From contig NZ_BDCI01000004.1 in NCBI RefSeq assembly GCF_001613425.1, positions 310,001 to 374,000 on the forward strand: 64,000 nt of DNA. The letters run 5' to 3'. The DNA comes from Nocardia vulneris. GTDB taxonomy: Bacteria; Actinomycetota; Actinomycetes; Mycobacteriales; Mycobacteriaceae. Below, piece by piece: positions 26,895 to 35,879 of this stretch. Position 1 is the stretch's first letter. Every line of letters begins with the position of its first letter. A program made the translations under genes and the position numbers. The notes under the pieces were generated by a model, which was given only the letters and a program-made list of their open reading frames with translations, was not told the DNA's origin and did no database searches.

Positions 26895-27320
26895 GGAGCC
26901 ACCCCGCTCCTGAACCCGACACATATGCCCTCACCAGCGCTCTTTCAAACATTCCCCCGCTCGCGCCGCGCGTCGGCCCGCGCACGCACGTGATTGCGAC
27001 ACACGCGAGAGATTTGCTCGGCGGAGTCAGGAACCAGCCGCGTACCCGACCGGCTGGCCTCTTCGGGATAACGGGCCGGTCGCTGGTCCAGAACTGACGA
27101 AGCCGCACCACGTCGGCGTGTCTCCCCTGCCACGTTTCCCCGAATCGATGCCAACCCAGCAACCAAGGTGTATGAGCCCCCGACCACGCTCCCCGAAGCC
27201 CCAACCCGGCCCCGGCACACCACCGCAACGCTGTAGCACTCAACGGCAGCGACCGGTCGTAAGCCGATGTTCGGTTCGAAGACCTGACCGCTGCGTCCGA
27301 CGCGCGAGGGCAAGGCAGGG
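26895..27320. other. Intergenic region without visible gene
   Basis: The 426 bases between the tRNA terminator and the stop of the reductase gene show short open frames on both strands but no ribosome site, family similarity or repeat that would support a gene. No integrase or attachment-like repeat of the tRNA end was seen. Confidence 0.5.
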
Positions 27321-28361
27321 CTATTGGTCGAAGGCGATGAAGATTTCGTCGGTTTCCGGGAGGGACTGGCAGGCGAGGGTCAGGCCCTGCTGCACGTCTT
27401 TCTCGGGGAGAGAATCGTTCAGCACCATGCGGGTTCGGCCTTTGCGGACCGAGCACACGCAGGTGCCGCAGATCGATTCACGGCAGACGTAGGGCACGTC
27501 GATGCCTTGTTCGAGCAGCACATCGAGCAGCTTCTCCTGTCGGGGCCAGGTCAGCGTGTGGCGGTCACCGTCGATCTCGACCTCGAGGGTCGCACCGTCG
27601 GCGCCGGGCGACCCGGGCGACGACGTCGGTTCGGGCTGTTCGAAGGGGTTCTCGGTCAGCGAGCGGTACTCCTCCCGGTGCATCCGGGAGGCGGGTACGC
27701 CCAGACCTGCCAGCGCGGCCGCGGCCACGGCCATGAACCCGGCAGGCCCGCAGAGGTAGGTCGCACGCGCCGCGAACGGTGCGACCAGCGGGGTAAAGGC
27801 AGCCGCGTCCGGCACTCCCCGATCCGTTTCGAACCAGTGCCGGACCTGGAAGCGGTCCGGATGCTCACGCGTGAGCTGTTCGAGCTGGCCGGCGAAGATC
27901 GTGGACTCCGGGTCACGGTTGGCGTAGATCAGAACGACGTCTCCCGTGCCGCACGCCAGCACCGTTTTGATGATCGACATGACCGGCGTGATCCCACTGC
28001 CCGCCGCCAGCAGCAGCAGGTCCCCGTTCGTACCGTCGGGCCCGAACGTCCCGGAAGGCTCGAGCACGGTCAGGGTCGATCCGGGAACAATGTTGTCGCA
28101 CAACCAATTCGACGCGTATCCGCCCGCTACCCGCTTGACGGTCACGGTCAGCACCTCGTCACGATGCGGATTGCCCGACAACGAGTAGCACCGCGCCACG
28201 GACCCGGTCTGCTCGCTCGGAACACGGACCGTGAGGAACTGCCCGCACGTGTACGCGAATCGTTCCCGCAGCTCCGGTGCGAGCCCCAGCACGATCGAGA
28301 CCGCCTCGGGGGTCTCCTGGACAACGTCGTAGACACGGACGTCGTGCGCACGGCGGTTCAT
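27321..28361 (-). CDS. KshB/Hmp-type ferredoxin-NAD(P)H reductase of an oxygenase system
   Basis: The 346-aa protein has a FAD-binding barrel with RCYS (57-60), an NAD(P)H domain with AAGSGITPVMS (120-129) and CGPAGFM (204-210), and a C-terminal plant-type [2Fe-2S] domain with C293-x4-C298-x2-C301 and C331. This order is that of KshB (reductase of 3-ketosteroid 9-alpha-hydroxylase) and HmpC-like reductases. It passes electrons from NAD(P)H to a Rieske oxygenase or hydroxylase; no oxygenase partner gene is adjacent. The start at 28361 has GGGGAG upstream. The 17-bp-phased repeat (28419-28441) lies 58-80 bp upstream. Confidence 0.88.
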   Translation of the reverse strand: MNRRAHDVRVYDVVQETPEAVSIVLGLAPELRERFAYTCGQFLTVRVPSEQTGSVARCYSLSGNPHRDEVLTVTVKRVAGGYASNWLCDNIVPGSTLTVLEPSGTFGPDGTNGDLLLLAAGSGITPVMSIIKTVLACGTGDVVLIYANRDPESTIFAGQLEQLTREHPDRFQVRHWFETDRGVPDAAAFTPLVAPFAARATYLCGPAGFMAVAAAALAGLGVPASRMHREEYRSLTENPFEQPEPTSSPGSPGADGATLEVEIDGDRHTLTWPRQEKLLDVLLEQGIDVPYVCRESICGTCVCSVRKGRTRMVLNDSLPEKDVQQGLTLACQSLPETDEIFIAFDQ

Positions 28362-28415
28362 CTCCGGCTCCCCACTGCTCGGGCTCGATCCAGCCAGACC
28401 ACAAATATTGTCACT

Positions 28416-28441
28416 ATTCAAATATAGGACACATGTGAATA
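28416..28441. promoter_or_regulatory. Operator-like element E (17-bp phased half-sites)
   Basis: On the minus strand TATTCA (28441-28436) is followed 17 bp on by TATTTG (28424-28419). The same stretch is an imperfect palindrome, ATTCAAAT-N9-ATGTGAAT (28416-28440), with one mismatch. It is the weakest of six related elements in this window and lies between divergent starts. Confidence 0.45.
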
Positions 28442-28449
28442 ATGAGGCA

Positions 28450-28785
28450 ATGCAAAAGACTGCTGAGTCGACCGCGGCGGCAGCGGCGGAAAGGATGACA
28501 ACGATGCCCCAACCCGAATTCCGGCGCAGGATCACCGAACGCGCGGCCGGGCTGCCGCAGCCGATTCCCGTGCTGTGGTCGCTGGTCGACGGTGTGCACT
28601 ACGCCGCCGATGGCGGACTGGCGCTGCTCGAGGCGATCCACACCCGCGTACACAACGGAGCAGTTCGGTGGGCGGGCGAACGGCTGGGCCTGTCCCCGGA
28701 ACGCATTGTCTCCCACCTGCAATGGCACAACCGGTGCAGCACTCGGGTCTACGACGCGGCCCGTACGGCGCACTGGTACGTCTGA
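28450..28785 (+). CDS. Small hypothetical protein
   Basis: The frame codes for up to 111 aa from ATG 28450; AAAGGA 8 bases before ATG 28504 makes a shorter 93-aa start equally likely. The sequence has no signal peptide and is helical (VLWSLVDGVHYAADGGLALLEAIHTRVHNGAVRWAGERLG), with a His/Trp-rich C-terminus. I do not recognise the family. It is divergent from the reductase gene, shares element E and is convergent with mceF, ending 7 bases from it. Confidence 0.55.
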   Translation: MQKTAESTAAAAAERMTTMPQPEFRRRITERAAGLPQPIPVLWSLVDGVHYAADGGLALLEAIHTRVHNGAVRWAGERLGLSPERIVSHLQWHNRCSTRVYDAARTAHWYV

Positions 28786-28792
28786 GCGTTTG

Positions 28793-29773
28793 TCAGCGGG
28801 TGGGCGGCAAAGGGGTGAGCTGTAGCTGTACCACCCCATCCGGGCTGACCGAGTTCACCGCCTGCGTGATCAGTGCGGACAAGTCCAGGCCGCGCACCGA
28901 TCCCGCGCCGTGATCCAGCAGCGGGCCGAGTACCGGATACAGCCGCTGTGCGTCGGGCCCGATGCGATTCAGGTAGTCGTCCACCTTCGACAGGAACGGC
29001 AGGAGACCGGTGCCGGTGGCGTAGGCCTCGGGTACGGGACGGGCGTTGAGGAGCTGCTGGAGCGAGTCGACCACACCTTGCACCTTGACACCGAACTGAT
29101 CGAGTTGTGGTCCGCCATCGGCCATGTCGACTCCGGCCCGCGCGACGTCGGGGCCGGGTACCTGGAGATTGGTGAGCAGCTCGCGCAGGTTCGGGAGCCG
29201 CGCGAGCAGCGTGGACGCCAGCAGGTCCGCGGCCCGGGTGAGGTCGGGAATGACCACGTCGGTACCGGTCAGAGCTCGCGAGAAGGTGGCGACGAGACCG
29301 GCGAGGGCCTGCGGATCGAGTTGCCGCAGCAGCGATGTCACCGTGCGGGCGACGTCCGGAATCGAACGGGGGGTGCGCACCAACTCTGTGCGGATGCGTT
29401 GCCCGTCAACGACATACGGTGGTTTACCGGTGGACGATCGGAAGTCGACGTACGGCTCGCCCAGTGCGGACAGGGATTCGATGGCAACAGTGCTGTCGGC
29501 GGGCAGGCGCCGATCCGGGTCGAGGGAGAACCGAACCTCCACGCCCTCGGCGGTGTTGCGCACCGAGGTCACCTGGCCGACCTTTACTCCCGACAGCAGA
29601 ATCGGCGAACGCGGCACCAGATTCGCGGCGTCCGGAATGACCATGGTGGCGCTGAGCCGATCGTCGAACCGATCGACATCGGCCACGCCGAACACCAGAT
29701 ACACCGAGCCGACCACCGCCACCAGCGCGATGGCGGCCAGGGAGAACACCGAAGCGGGCCGAGGTCGTCTCAA
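28793..29773 (-). CDS. mceF: MceF, Mce-family lipid-transport protein
   Basis: The 326-aa protein is the sixth and last Mce subunit. It has an N-terminal membrane helix (about residues 8-28), the MCE/MlaD domain (DDRLSATMVIPDAANLVPRSPILLSGVKVGQVTSV, about 36-110) and a helical, coiled-coil C-terminal part that in Mce complexes forms the lipid-conducting tube. I place the start at TTG 29773, overlapping the mceE stop as TTGA; the frame has no better start. It ends the operon. Confidence 0.9.
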   Translation of the reverse strand: MRRPRPASVFSLAAIALVAVVGSVYLVFGVADVDRFDDRLSATMVIPDAANLVPRSPILLSGVKVGQVTSVRNTAEGVEVRFSLDPDRRLPADSTVAIESLSALGEPYVDFRSSTGKPPYVVDGQRIRTELVRTPRSIPDVARTVTSLLRQLDPQALAGLVATFSRALTGTDVVIPDLTRAADLLASTLLARLPNLRELLTNLQVPGPDVARAGVDMADGGPQLDQFGVKVQGVVDSLQQLLNARPVPEAYATGTGLLPFLSKVDDYLNRIGPDAQRLYPVLGPLLDHGAGSVRGLDLSALITQAVNSVSPDGVVQLQLTPLPPTR

Positions 29774-30843
29774 CGCACCATTCCGATCATGCGCAGGGTG
29801 GCCACGATACGATCGGCCTGATCGCCGGCCGAGGGCTGTGCGGCCGACTCGGTGCCGGTCACCTCGACGCCGAAAACGTTCACCGTCGGGCGTTGCACCC
29901 ACGGAATCAGCTTGTCGCGCAAGAACTCCACCAGTCGATTGAGATTCGAGGGAGCCGACAGGTTCAGCGGCCGACCGGTATTCAGCACCATCGGCACGAA
30001 CGCTCGGGCCGTCGCGTCACCGGCGGTCAGCAGCGGCGCCAGCCAGGCCAGTGCGTGCGCGATGCCACCGAGTGCGCCGATGACGCCGATCACGTGGATC
30101 AGGCTTTGCGCGATCTCGGTGATGTCGACAACGCCCTGCGCTGTGAGGATTTCGTCGAACTGCGCGCGATTGTCCAGCAGCAGACGAGCATTGACATCCA
30201 CGGAGTCCAAGAAGGCACCGACGTCCGCGGTGTGGGCGGCGACGTCGATCAGGTCGCGCTTCAGCACGTCGGCGAGCCGGCGCGTATCGGCCGGATCCGC
30301 GGGCAGTGCGGCATTGATGTCGTTGACGGTGTCCTGCGCCGAACGCAGTGCGCCACCGGAAACGAAGGTCGCCAGCCCCGCGAGTACGTCCTCGATCTGT
30401 AGCGCGGGTTCGGTCTGGGTGATCGGCAGCAACGCGTTCGGCGCGAGATAGGGGCCGGTCGAGGCGGCGGGGAGGTCGAGGCCGATGTACACGTCGCCGA
30501 GGATGGTGTCTTGGCGCAGTTGGGCTTTCGCGGCAGCAGGCACCTGCACCGCGGCACGGATGGCGACCTCGGAGATGACCGAGCCGCTCGCGTCCGCCGT
30601 CGGGTCGACGACGCTGACCGAGGACAGGGCGCCGATCTGGACGCCGTCGGCCATCACGCGCGCATGTGCGGGCAGGTTCAGCGCGTTGGCGAATTGGATG
30701 CGGATCGAATAGGTCGGTCCTTGCGCACCCGAACCCGGCAGGGTCAGATTCGCGGGGTCGGGCCGGCAACCCGCGACCAGAGTCAGCGCCGTGCACGCCA
30801 GCATGGCGGCACAGATGCGGCGTAAACCGTTGCGGTTGTTCAT
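29770..30843 (-). CDS. mceE: MceE, lipoprotein subunit of the Mce transporter
   Basis: The 357-aa protein has a signal peptide with lipobox LVAGC (Cys26), as the fifth Mce gene always does (LprK-type). The MCE domain follows (SIRIQFANALNLPAHARVMADGVQIGALSSV), then helices to the C-terminus. The lipid anchor should tether the Mce hexamer in the envelope. The ATG overlaps the mceD stop (ATGA) and the stop overlaps the mceF start. Confidence 0.92.
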   Translation of the reverse strand: MNNRNGLRRICAAMLACTALTLVAGCRPDPANLTLPGSGAQGPTYSIRIQFANALNLPAHARVMADGVQIGALSSVSVVDPTADASGSVISEVAIRAAVQVPAAAKAQLRQDTILGDVYIGLDLPAASTGPYLAPNALLPITQTEPALQIEDVLAGLATFVSGGALRSAQDTVNDINAALPADPADTRRLADVLKRDLIDVAAHTADVGAFLDSVDVNARLLLDNRAQFDEILTAQGVVDITEIAQSLIHVIGVIGALGGIAHALAWLAPLLTAGDATARAFVPMVLNTGRPLNLSAPSNLNRLVEFLRDKLIPWVQRPTVNVFGVEVTGTESAAQPSAGDQADRIVATLRMIGMVR

Positions 30844-31940
30844 TGTGCGCGTCCGATCACGCCGAGGACCACCGTCGTCAGGTCGGTAGTGGCCAAGCCG
30901 GCGCCAGAGTTCGTGCAGCGGCCCGGCAGCAGTGCGTTCAATGCCGCACAGACCTGATCGGCCCCCGGCTGGTCCAGTGTCACCTTCGGTCCTCGATAGG
31001 CGAGGGCCAAACGTCCGGTGTTCGGGTCGGCCACGGTACGAAACCCTTTGTCCACGACAGGAATCAGGTCCAGCAGTTGCCGCAGCGAACCGGCGTGCGC
31101 GGCCGCCAGACCCAGGAAGGGCACCGTGGTGTCCAGCAGTCCCAGGATCCGTCCGCCGTATTCGGTGGTGATGTCGTTGATCCACGGCAGCAGCACCACG
31201 ATCGAATTCACGATCTGGACCACCTGATCCCAGACGCTGTTGACCAATTGCAGGATCGGGGACAGTCCGGTCAGCATCTGACGCAGGTCACCCCAGCCGT
31301 TGGCAACGCTGTGGGACAGCGCGGTGAGCGCGTCGAGCAGCGATCCGATGTGCGCGATCGAGGCGTCGGGGCTGCGCAGCACCGACGCCAGCCGGGTGAT
31401 GATCGTGTTCAGCGTCGGTCCGGTCCCGGTGGTGGCGCGGTCGAATTCGGTGACCGCGTTGCTGAGGGAGTCCCGGTGGGCCGGGTCGCTGCCGCCGTCG
31501 AGTTGATCGGCGAGTGTGGACAGCGCGTCCAGGGTCTGGGTGATGCTCTTGGGCGTCGCCGTTCTGGTCAGACAGGCCCGCGGTTGCCAGTCCGGCCCGG
31601 CACTGCTGTGCACCGCGAGCCGCCGATCGGCGACGATGGTGTCGGACACCGTTGTCGCGGTCGGGTCCCCGCGCAGTGGGTGCTGCGCGTCGATGCGGAA
31701 ATCGACTCGGACAGCGGCATTCTCATTGGTGATCGCGGTGACGGTGCCGACCTTGATGCCGCGCAGGGTGACATCGTTGCCGACGTAGAGGCCGATGGCG
31801 TCGGGCAGGATCGCGCAATACCCGATGCGCGCTTTGGTCGGTTGCAGCAGCACGATACCGGCCACGAGCGCGAGCGCCACGACCAGCAGGCCGCCGAGCG
31901 CGGAGACGAAGCCCCGAGAAGCGAAGAGGCGGTGCACCAT
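30840..31940 (-). CDS. mceD: MceD, Mce-family lipid-transport protein
   Basis: The 366-aa protein has an N-terminal membrane helix (about residues 9-32), the MCE domain (GYCAILPDAIGLYVGNDVTLRGIKVGTVTAI) and a long helical part with a disulfide-capable tail (QVCAALNALLPGRC). The ATG begins on the base after the mceC stop, giving tight coupling. It is the fourth of six Mce subunits of one predicted transport complex. Confidence 0.92.
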   Translation of the reverse strand: MVHRLFASRGFVSALGGLLVVALALVAGIVLLQPTKARIGYCAILPDAIGLYVGNDVTLRGIKVGTVTAITNENAAVRVDFRIDAQHPLRGDPTATTVSDTIVADRRLAVHSSAGPDWQPRACLTRTATPKSITQTLDALSTLADQLDGGSDPAHRDSLSNAVTEFDRATTGTGPTLNTIITRLASVLRSPDASIAHIGSLLDALTALSHSVANGWGDLRQMLTGLSPILQLVNSVWDQVVQIVNSIVVLLPWINDITTEYGGRILGLLDTTVPFLGLAAAHAGSLRQLLDLIPVVDKGFRTVADPNTGRLALAYRGPKVTLDQPGADQVCAALNALLPGRCTNSGAGLATTDLTTVVLGVIGRAQ

Positions 31941-32966
31941 TCAGCACCCCCTTCCTGGGACCGGAACGCAGATCGGTGCGGCGGTGACGATCTGGTGGGA
32001 CTGATCGATCGCGAAGCCTTGCGGGGTGATGAGCGCGCGCAGCCGGTCGCCGGCGCGGGCGAGTTGATCGGCGACCGAGCCGAGGCGTTGACCGAGCTGG
32101 TCGAGTTGCGGGGCGGCCGCGAGGATTCGCTCGGCGAGCGGCTCGAGCTGCTGACGCCAGGCCGGTTCGATCGCAGCCAGGCGCGAGAACAGCTCGGTGG
32201 CGACGCGCAGCGCCTCGGTGACATCGGCTCTGCGGTCGAGGATCTGCGTCTCCATCAGGCCGATCTTGGTGAGCATGGCCCCGACGATCGTGCGGGAGTC
32301 GGCGAGCATGCTCACGTATTCGTCGGCCACCGCCAGCGCACGGCTCACGTCCTCCTGCTGGGCGTCGAGCGTCGTGACCATGGTCGAGAGCGCGTCGGTC
32401 AGGGTGCGCACGGAGCCGGGGCTCTCGCGCAGCGAGGCGGTGAGGTCGGCCAGATTGCGGCGTAGGGTGTCGCCGTCGACGCCCGCCACCGGTCGTTGCG
32501 CGTCCTGCATGGCCTGTACCAGGTTGTAAGGCAGCCGGACCTTGTCCGCGGCAATCGTTTTCGATCCCAGGGGTGCCGCACCGGCCGGCTCGAGGGCAAC
32601 ATAGTGGCCGCCGATCGGGGTGAGCATCCGAATGTCGAGGGTGGTGTCGGCGCCGAGCCGCACCGAGTTGTCGACGGTGAAGCTCATGCGCACCGCGTCG
32701 TCGGTGAGGGCCAGCGAGCGCACCGATCCCACGGAGATGCCCGCGATGCGCACATCGTCGCCGACGCGCACCGACCCTCCGTCGCTGAGCATGGCGGTGA
32801 CGGTGCGGTGACCGAAGGGCACGAGGTAGACCACGGCACTGACCGCCAGCAGCAGCACCACCACGACCACCCCGACCACGCCGAGCAGTCGCTGGATTCT
32901 CGGGTCGGTGTCGGTGCCGTAGTTCAGCTCGCGCAGCAGCCGCCACGGCGCGGTCAGCCTTTGCAT
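31941..32966 (-). CDS. mceC: MceC, Mce-family lipid-transport protein
   Basis: The 341-aa protein has a membrane helix at about residues 25-48 (LLGVVGVVVVVLLLAVSAVVYLVPFG) and the MCE domain (RTVTAMLSDGGSVRVGDDVRIAGISVGSVRSLAL). The helical part ends in APICVPVPGRGC. The ATG at 32966 lies inside the end of mceB (13-base overlap). Confidence 0.92.
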   Translation of the reverse strand: MQRLTAPWRLLRELNYGTDTDPRIQRLLGVVGVVVVVLLLAVSAVVYLVPFGHRTVTAMLSDGGSVRVGDDVRIAGISVGSVRSLALTDDAVRMSFTVDNSVRLGADTTLDIRMLTPIGGHYVALEPAGAAPLGSKTIAADKVRLPYNLVQAMQDAQRPVAGVDGDTLRRNLADLTASLRESPGSVRTLTDALSTMVTTLDAQQEDVSRALAVADEYVSMLADSRTIVGAMLTKIGLMETQILDRRADVTEALRVATELFSRLAAIEPAWRQQLEPLAERILAAAPQLDQLGQRLGSVADQLARAGDRLRALITPQGFAIDQSHQIVTAAPICVPVPGRGC

Positions 32967-33970
32967 ACCGAAATCCTTTGTCCGGCGACGAGTATCGCGA
33001 GCGGGGCGGGTAGGTCGGCACCGCCTTTGCTGCACGTCGGCGGCGTGCCCGCGGTGCCGTCCGGCAGCAGCGCGATCATCGATTGCAACAGCCCCGGCAC
33101 TTGGTTGAGCAGGTCCACCGTGGTCTGCGGATCGGGAAAGAGCAGCCGCAGATCCTGTTGGAGGTCGGGGTTGCCGGGCTCGGTGAACCCGAGGCGAGCG
33201 AGCAGGCTGTTGAGCGGCCCCAGCACCGACGGCGCGATATCGACGAAGTCCATCAGCCCTTCGAACTGCTTCTGCAGGTTCACGAACACCTCCGAGATGC
33301 CCTTGATCAGGGTCGCCGTTTCCGGCGCCTTGCCGCCCAGCTGCTGGGACACCTGCTCGAAGTTGCGCAGCAGCAGCGAGATGACGGCCTGGCGATCGGA
33401 GACATAGGCCGACAGCTTCCCGATCGCGTCGAGCGTCGCTCCGACCGCGGTTCCGTCACCTTCGATCACCGCGATCGCGTTGCGCAGGAAGTGATTCAGT
33501 GCTTCCGGCGAGAACTGGGTGAGGACCGGTTCCATCCCGTTGAACAGCGCGGTGATGTCGAAGGACGGGATCGTGTGCGCGGTCCCGATGCTGGTGCCCG
33601 CCCCGAGCCGGGCGCCGGCCTTGTCGGGTTGCTTGATGTCGAGATACCGCTGCCCGGTGAGGTTCTGGTATCGGATGGCGAGCGTGCTGGTGTCGTAGAG
33701 CGGGCGGTTGCGCTGGAGGGTGAAGCGCACCCGCGCTCGGTTGTCCTGCAGATCAATGGCGCGCACCTTGCCGACGGCGACACCGAACATGCGCACGTCG
33801 CTGTTGACGCGCAGGCCGCTCGCGTCGGTGAACACCGCCTCGAACGTGCCGGTATCCCCGTCGACGGGTCGCTGGATGGCGATGCAGATCCCGGCGAGCA
33901 GTGCGGCGATCAGCGCGGTGAACGCGACCAGCCGCACCAGCACCGCCCGGATGCTCTTGCTCTTCTTCAA
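32954..33970 (-). CDS. mceB: MceB, Mce-family lipid-transport protein
   Basis: The 338-aa protein has a basic start, a membrane helix (about 9-33) and the MCE domain (GTFEAVFTDASGLRVNSDVRMFGVAVGKVRAIDL), followed by RYQNLTGQRYLDIKQ, the usual MceB sequence. The start is TTG 33970 overlapping the mceA stop (TTGA), with a strong GGGGGGAG upstream, so the rare codon is well supported. Confidence 0.92.
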   Translation of the reverse strand: MKKSKSIRAVLVRLVAFTALIAALLAGICIAIQRPVDGDTGTFEAVFTDASGLRVNSDVRMFGVAVGKVRAIDLQDNRARVRFTLQRNRPLYDTSTLAIRYQNLTGQRYLDIKQPDKAGARLGAGTSIGTAHTIPSFDITALFNGMEPVLTQFSPEALNHFLRNAIAVIEGDGTAVGATLDAIGKLSAYVSDRQAVISLLLRNFEQVSQQLGGKAPETATLIKGISEVFVNLQKQFEGLMDFVDIAPSVLGPLNSLLARLGFTEPGNPDLQQDLRLLFPDPQTTVDLLNQVPGLLQSMIALLPDGTAGTPPTCSKGGADLPAPLAILVAGQRISVCKG

Positions 33971-35019
33971 CGGTCTCCCCCCGTGGTCGGCCCAGCGCTA
34001 CCCAGCAGCGGCACCGCGATTCCCGGCATACCGCGCACCAGGATGTCGAGCCCGACCTGCGGACCGTCCGGGGTGTCGCGGAACGTGCGGTCGAGGCGGG
34101 CGAGTAGTTCGGTCAGCTCGGCGTGGGAGCGGTCCGGGTCGGGGACCGTGCGCGCCACTTGGGTCAGCACCGTCGTCGCGCTGTCGGCGTAGCCGCCGAA
34201 ATAGCCGTCGGCAGTACCGAGAACGCGGCTGATGAGAGGAAACAGCTGGTCGACGACCAGCTCGACGCCGGTGTCGAAATGTGCGCGGTCATTGCGCAGC
34301 ACATCGATGTGATAGATGTTGGCGATCAGTTTGACGAAGCCGTTACCGAATGCGGCGACGCCGTCGAAGAGGGCGGCGTACTGGGCGATCAGGAACGACG
34401 AGGGGTATCGCTGGGTGTCGGCGATGGCGCGGCTCACCCCGACCATCGCCTCGATGAGCGGCGCGAAAGCTTCGACATCGGAACCGATCTGGTGCAAGAC
34501 CTCGGTCAGTTGCGGCGTGAGCACCGTCAGCGTCGTCTGCGACAGTGCGCGCAACAGGGTGCCCATGGTCGCGTCCGTGACCCGGCCCGCGGCCGTGAGG
34601 TCCACCATGCTGCCGTCGTGCAGCGGTGCCCCGCCGTCGCCGCCCCGCAGCACCACCTCGCTGATACCGAACAGGTTGGCGGGCGCGTACTCCACCCGCA
34701 GGCCGTCACCGAGCCCGATCAGCTGGGTCCGGTCCAACTCCAGCGTGATCGACTGGGCACCGCCCGGCGTGCGGTCGACGGTGGCGATCCGCCCCACTTG
34801 GACGCCGTTGAACCGCACCCCGGCGCCAGGGCCGATGCCATCACCGGTTCGATTGGTGCGCAGGTGGATTCGCCACTCCCCCGGCTCACGCTGGGTGGCC
34901 GAACCATGCCACGCGAACGCGGCCAGCACCATCGCGACCACGGTGAGGGTCCCGACCGTGAACGCGGAGCGGCGCGTCGTGCGCACCCCGGGCAATCCAT
35001 ACGCAGGCACTGGGCTCAC
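33967..35019 (-). CDS. mceA: MceA, Mce-family lipid-transport protein
   Basis: The 350-aa protein has a membrane helix (about 19-38) and an MCE domain (RIHLRTNRTGDGIGPGAGVRFNGVQVGRIATVDR), then a helical region. The MceA C-terminus often contacts substrate or host lipid. The GTG at 35019 overlaps the yrbEB stop as GTGA. The operon number (mce1-mce4 type) cannot be assigned by eye. Confidence 0.92.
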   Translation of the reverse strand: MSPVPAYGLPGVRTTRRSAFTVGTLTVVAMVLAAFAWHGSATQREPGEWRIHLRTNRTGDGIGPGAGVRFNGVQVGRIATVDRTPGGAQSITLELDRTQLIGLGDGLRVEYAPANLFGISEVVLRGGDGGAPLHDGSMVDLTAAGRVTDATMGTLLRALSQTTLTVLTPQLTEVLHQIGSDVEAFAPLIEAMVGVSRAIADTQRYPSSFLIAQYAALFDGVAAFGNGFVKLIANIYHIDVLRNDRAHFDTGVELVVDQLFPLISRVLGTADGYFGGYADSATTVLTQVARTVPDPDRSHAELTELLARLDRTFRDTPDGPQVGLDILVRGMPGIAVPLLGSAGPTTGGDR

Positions 35020-35879
35020 CCCGAGAAGGTGATCGGTGCGTTGATTCCCCACAGCACGATGGTCAGCATCATGTCGAGGGTGATGATGGCGATGAAGCTG
35101 GCCCGAACCGCGCGGCCGCTGGCGATGCCGACGCCCTCGGGACCACCGGTCGCGAAAAACCCTTGGTAGCAATGGATCAGGATCACCACGACGCTGAACA
35201 CCAGCATCTTGACCACTGCGGCGACGATATCGTGCAGGTTGACGAACTGGTCGAAATAGTGGTTGTAGATGCCGGTGGATTGACCGTGCACCACCAGGAC
35301 GACCGCCGAGCAGGACAGGTAGCTCAACAGCAAAGCGACCAGGAAGGTGGGCACCACCGTGATCGCACCGGCCAGCACCCGGGTGGTGACCACGAACGGA
35401 ATCGAGCGCAGGCCGAGGGATTCGAGCGCGTCGATCTCCTCCGAGATGCGCATGGAGCCGATCTCGGCCGTCATCCGGCAGCCGGCCTGGGCCGCGAAGC
35501 CCACCGCCGCGGCGATCGGGGCCAGTTCGCGGGTGTTGGCGAAGGCGGAGATCACGCCCGTCATCGGACCGAGCCCGACGAGGTTCAGCGCCATGTATCC
35601 CTGGATGCCGACGCCGCCACCGATGGCGATACCGAGGATCACCAGCACCGGGACCGTGCCGCCGCCGACGAGCACCGAACCGCGACCCCAGGTCAGGTCG
35701 GTGATCATCCGCATGGTTTGGGCCCGATACCGGTGCAGCGCAATGGGAACCGACACGAACGTCGCGTAGACGAAGGCCACCGCGAAACCGATGGCCTCGA
35801 CCGGCGTCGCCGCGCACAACCGTCGCGCGGCCCGGCGCAGCACACCGAGTCCGAAGGGCACGTAGGGGGTGGCCATCAT
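35016..35879 (-). CDS. yrbEB: YrbEB/MlaE-type permease of the Mce transporter
   Basis: The 287-aa membrane protein has five to six helices and the MlaE core: FANTRELAPIAAAVGFAAQAGCRMTAEIGSMRISEEIDALESLG, whose E-x-D helix (EEIDAL) docks the MceG ATPase. It forms the inner-membrane channel with YrbEA. ATG 35879 overlaps the yrbEA stop (ATGA). No mceG ATPase gene is in the window; it is normally elsewhere. Confidence 0.93.
   Translation of the reverse strand: MMATPYVPFGLGVLRRAARRLCAATPVEAIGFAVAFVYATFVSVPIALHRYRAQTMRMITDLTWGRGSVLVGGGTVPVLVILGIAIGGGVGIQGYMALNLVGLGPMTGVISAFANTRELAPIAAAVGFAAQAGCRMTAEIGSMRISEEIDALESLGLRSIPFVVTTRVLAGAITVVPTFLVALLLSYLSCSAVVLVVHGQSTGIYNHYFDQFVNLHDIVAAVVKMLVFSVVVILIHCYQGFFATGGPEGVGIASGRAVRASFIAIITLDMMLTIVLWGINAPITFSG

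Noticed and set aside
26785..27320. tRNA-Leu as an integration site of a mobile element
   Set aside because: No integrase, no repeat of the tRNA 3' end and no foreign-looking genes are found on either side.
27118..27492. 124-codon plus-strand frame antisense to the reductase gene end
   Set aside because: It overlaps the [2Fe-2S]-coding end of a clear gene and has no ribosome site or recognisable domain.
28362..28449. KstR/KstR2 box upstream of the KshB-like reductase
   Set aside because: No AACnnGTT-type palindrome is present in the gap, so cholesterol-regulon control by KstR is not supported by sequence.
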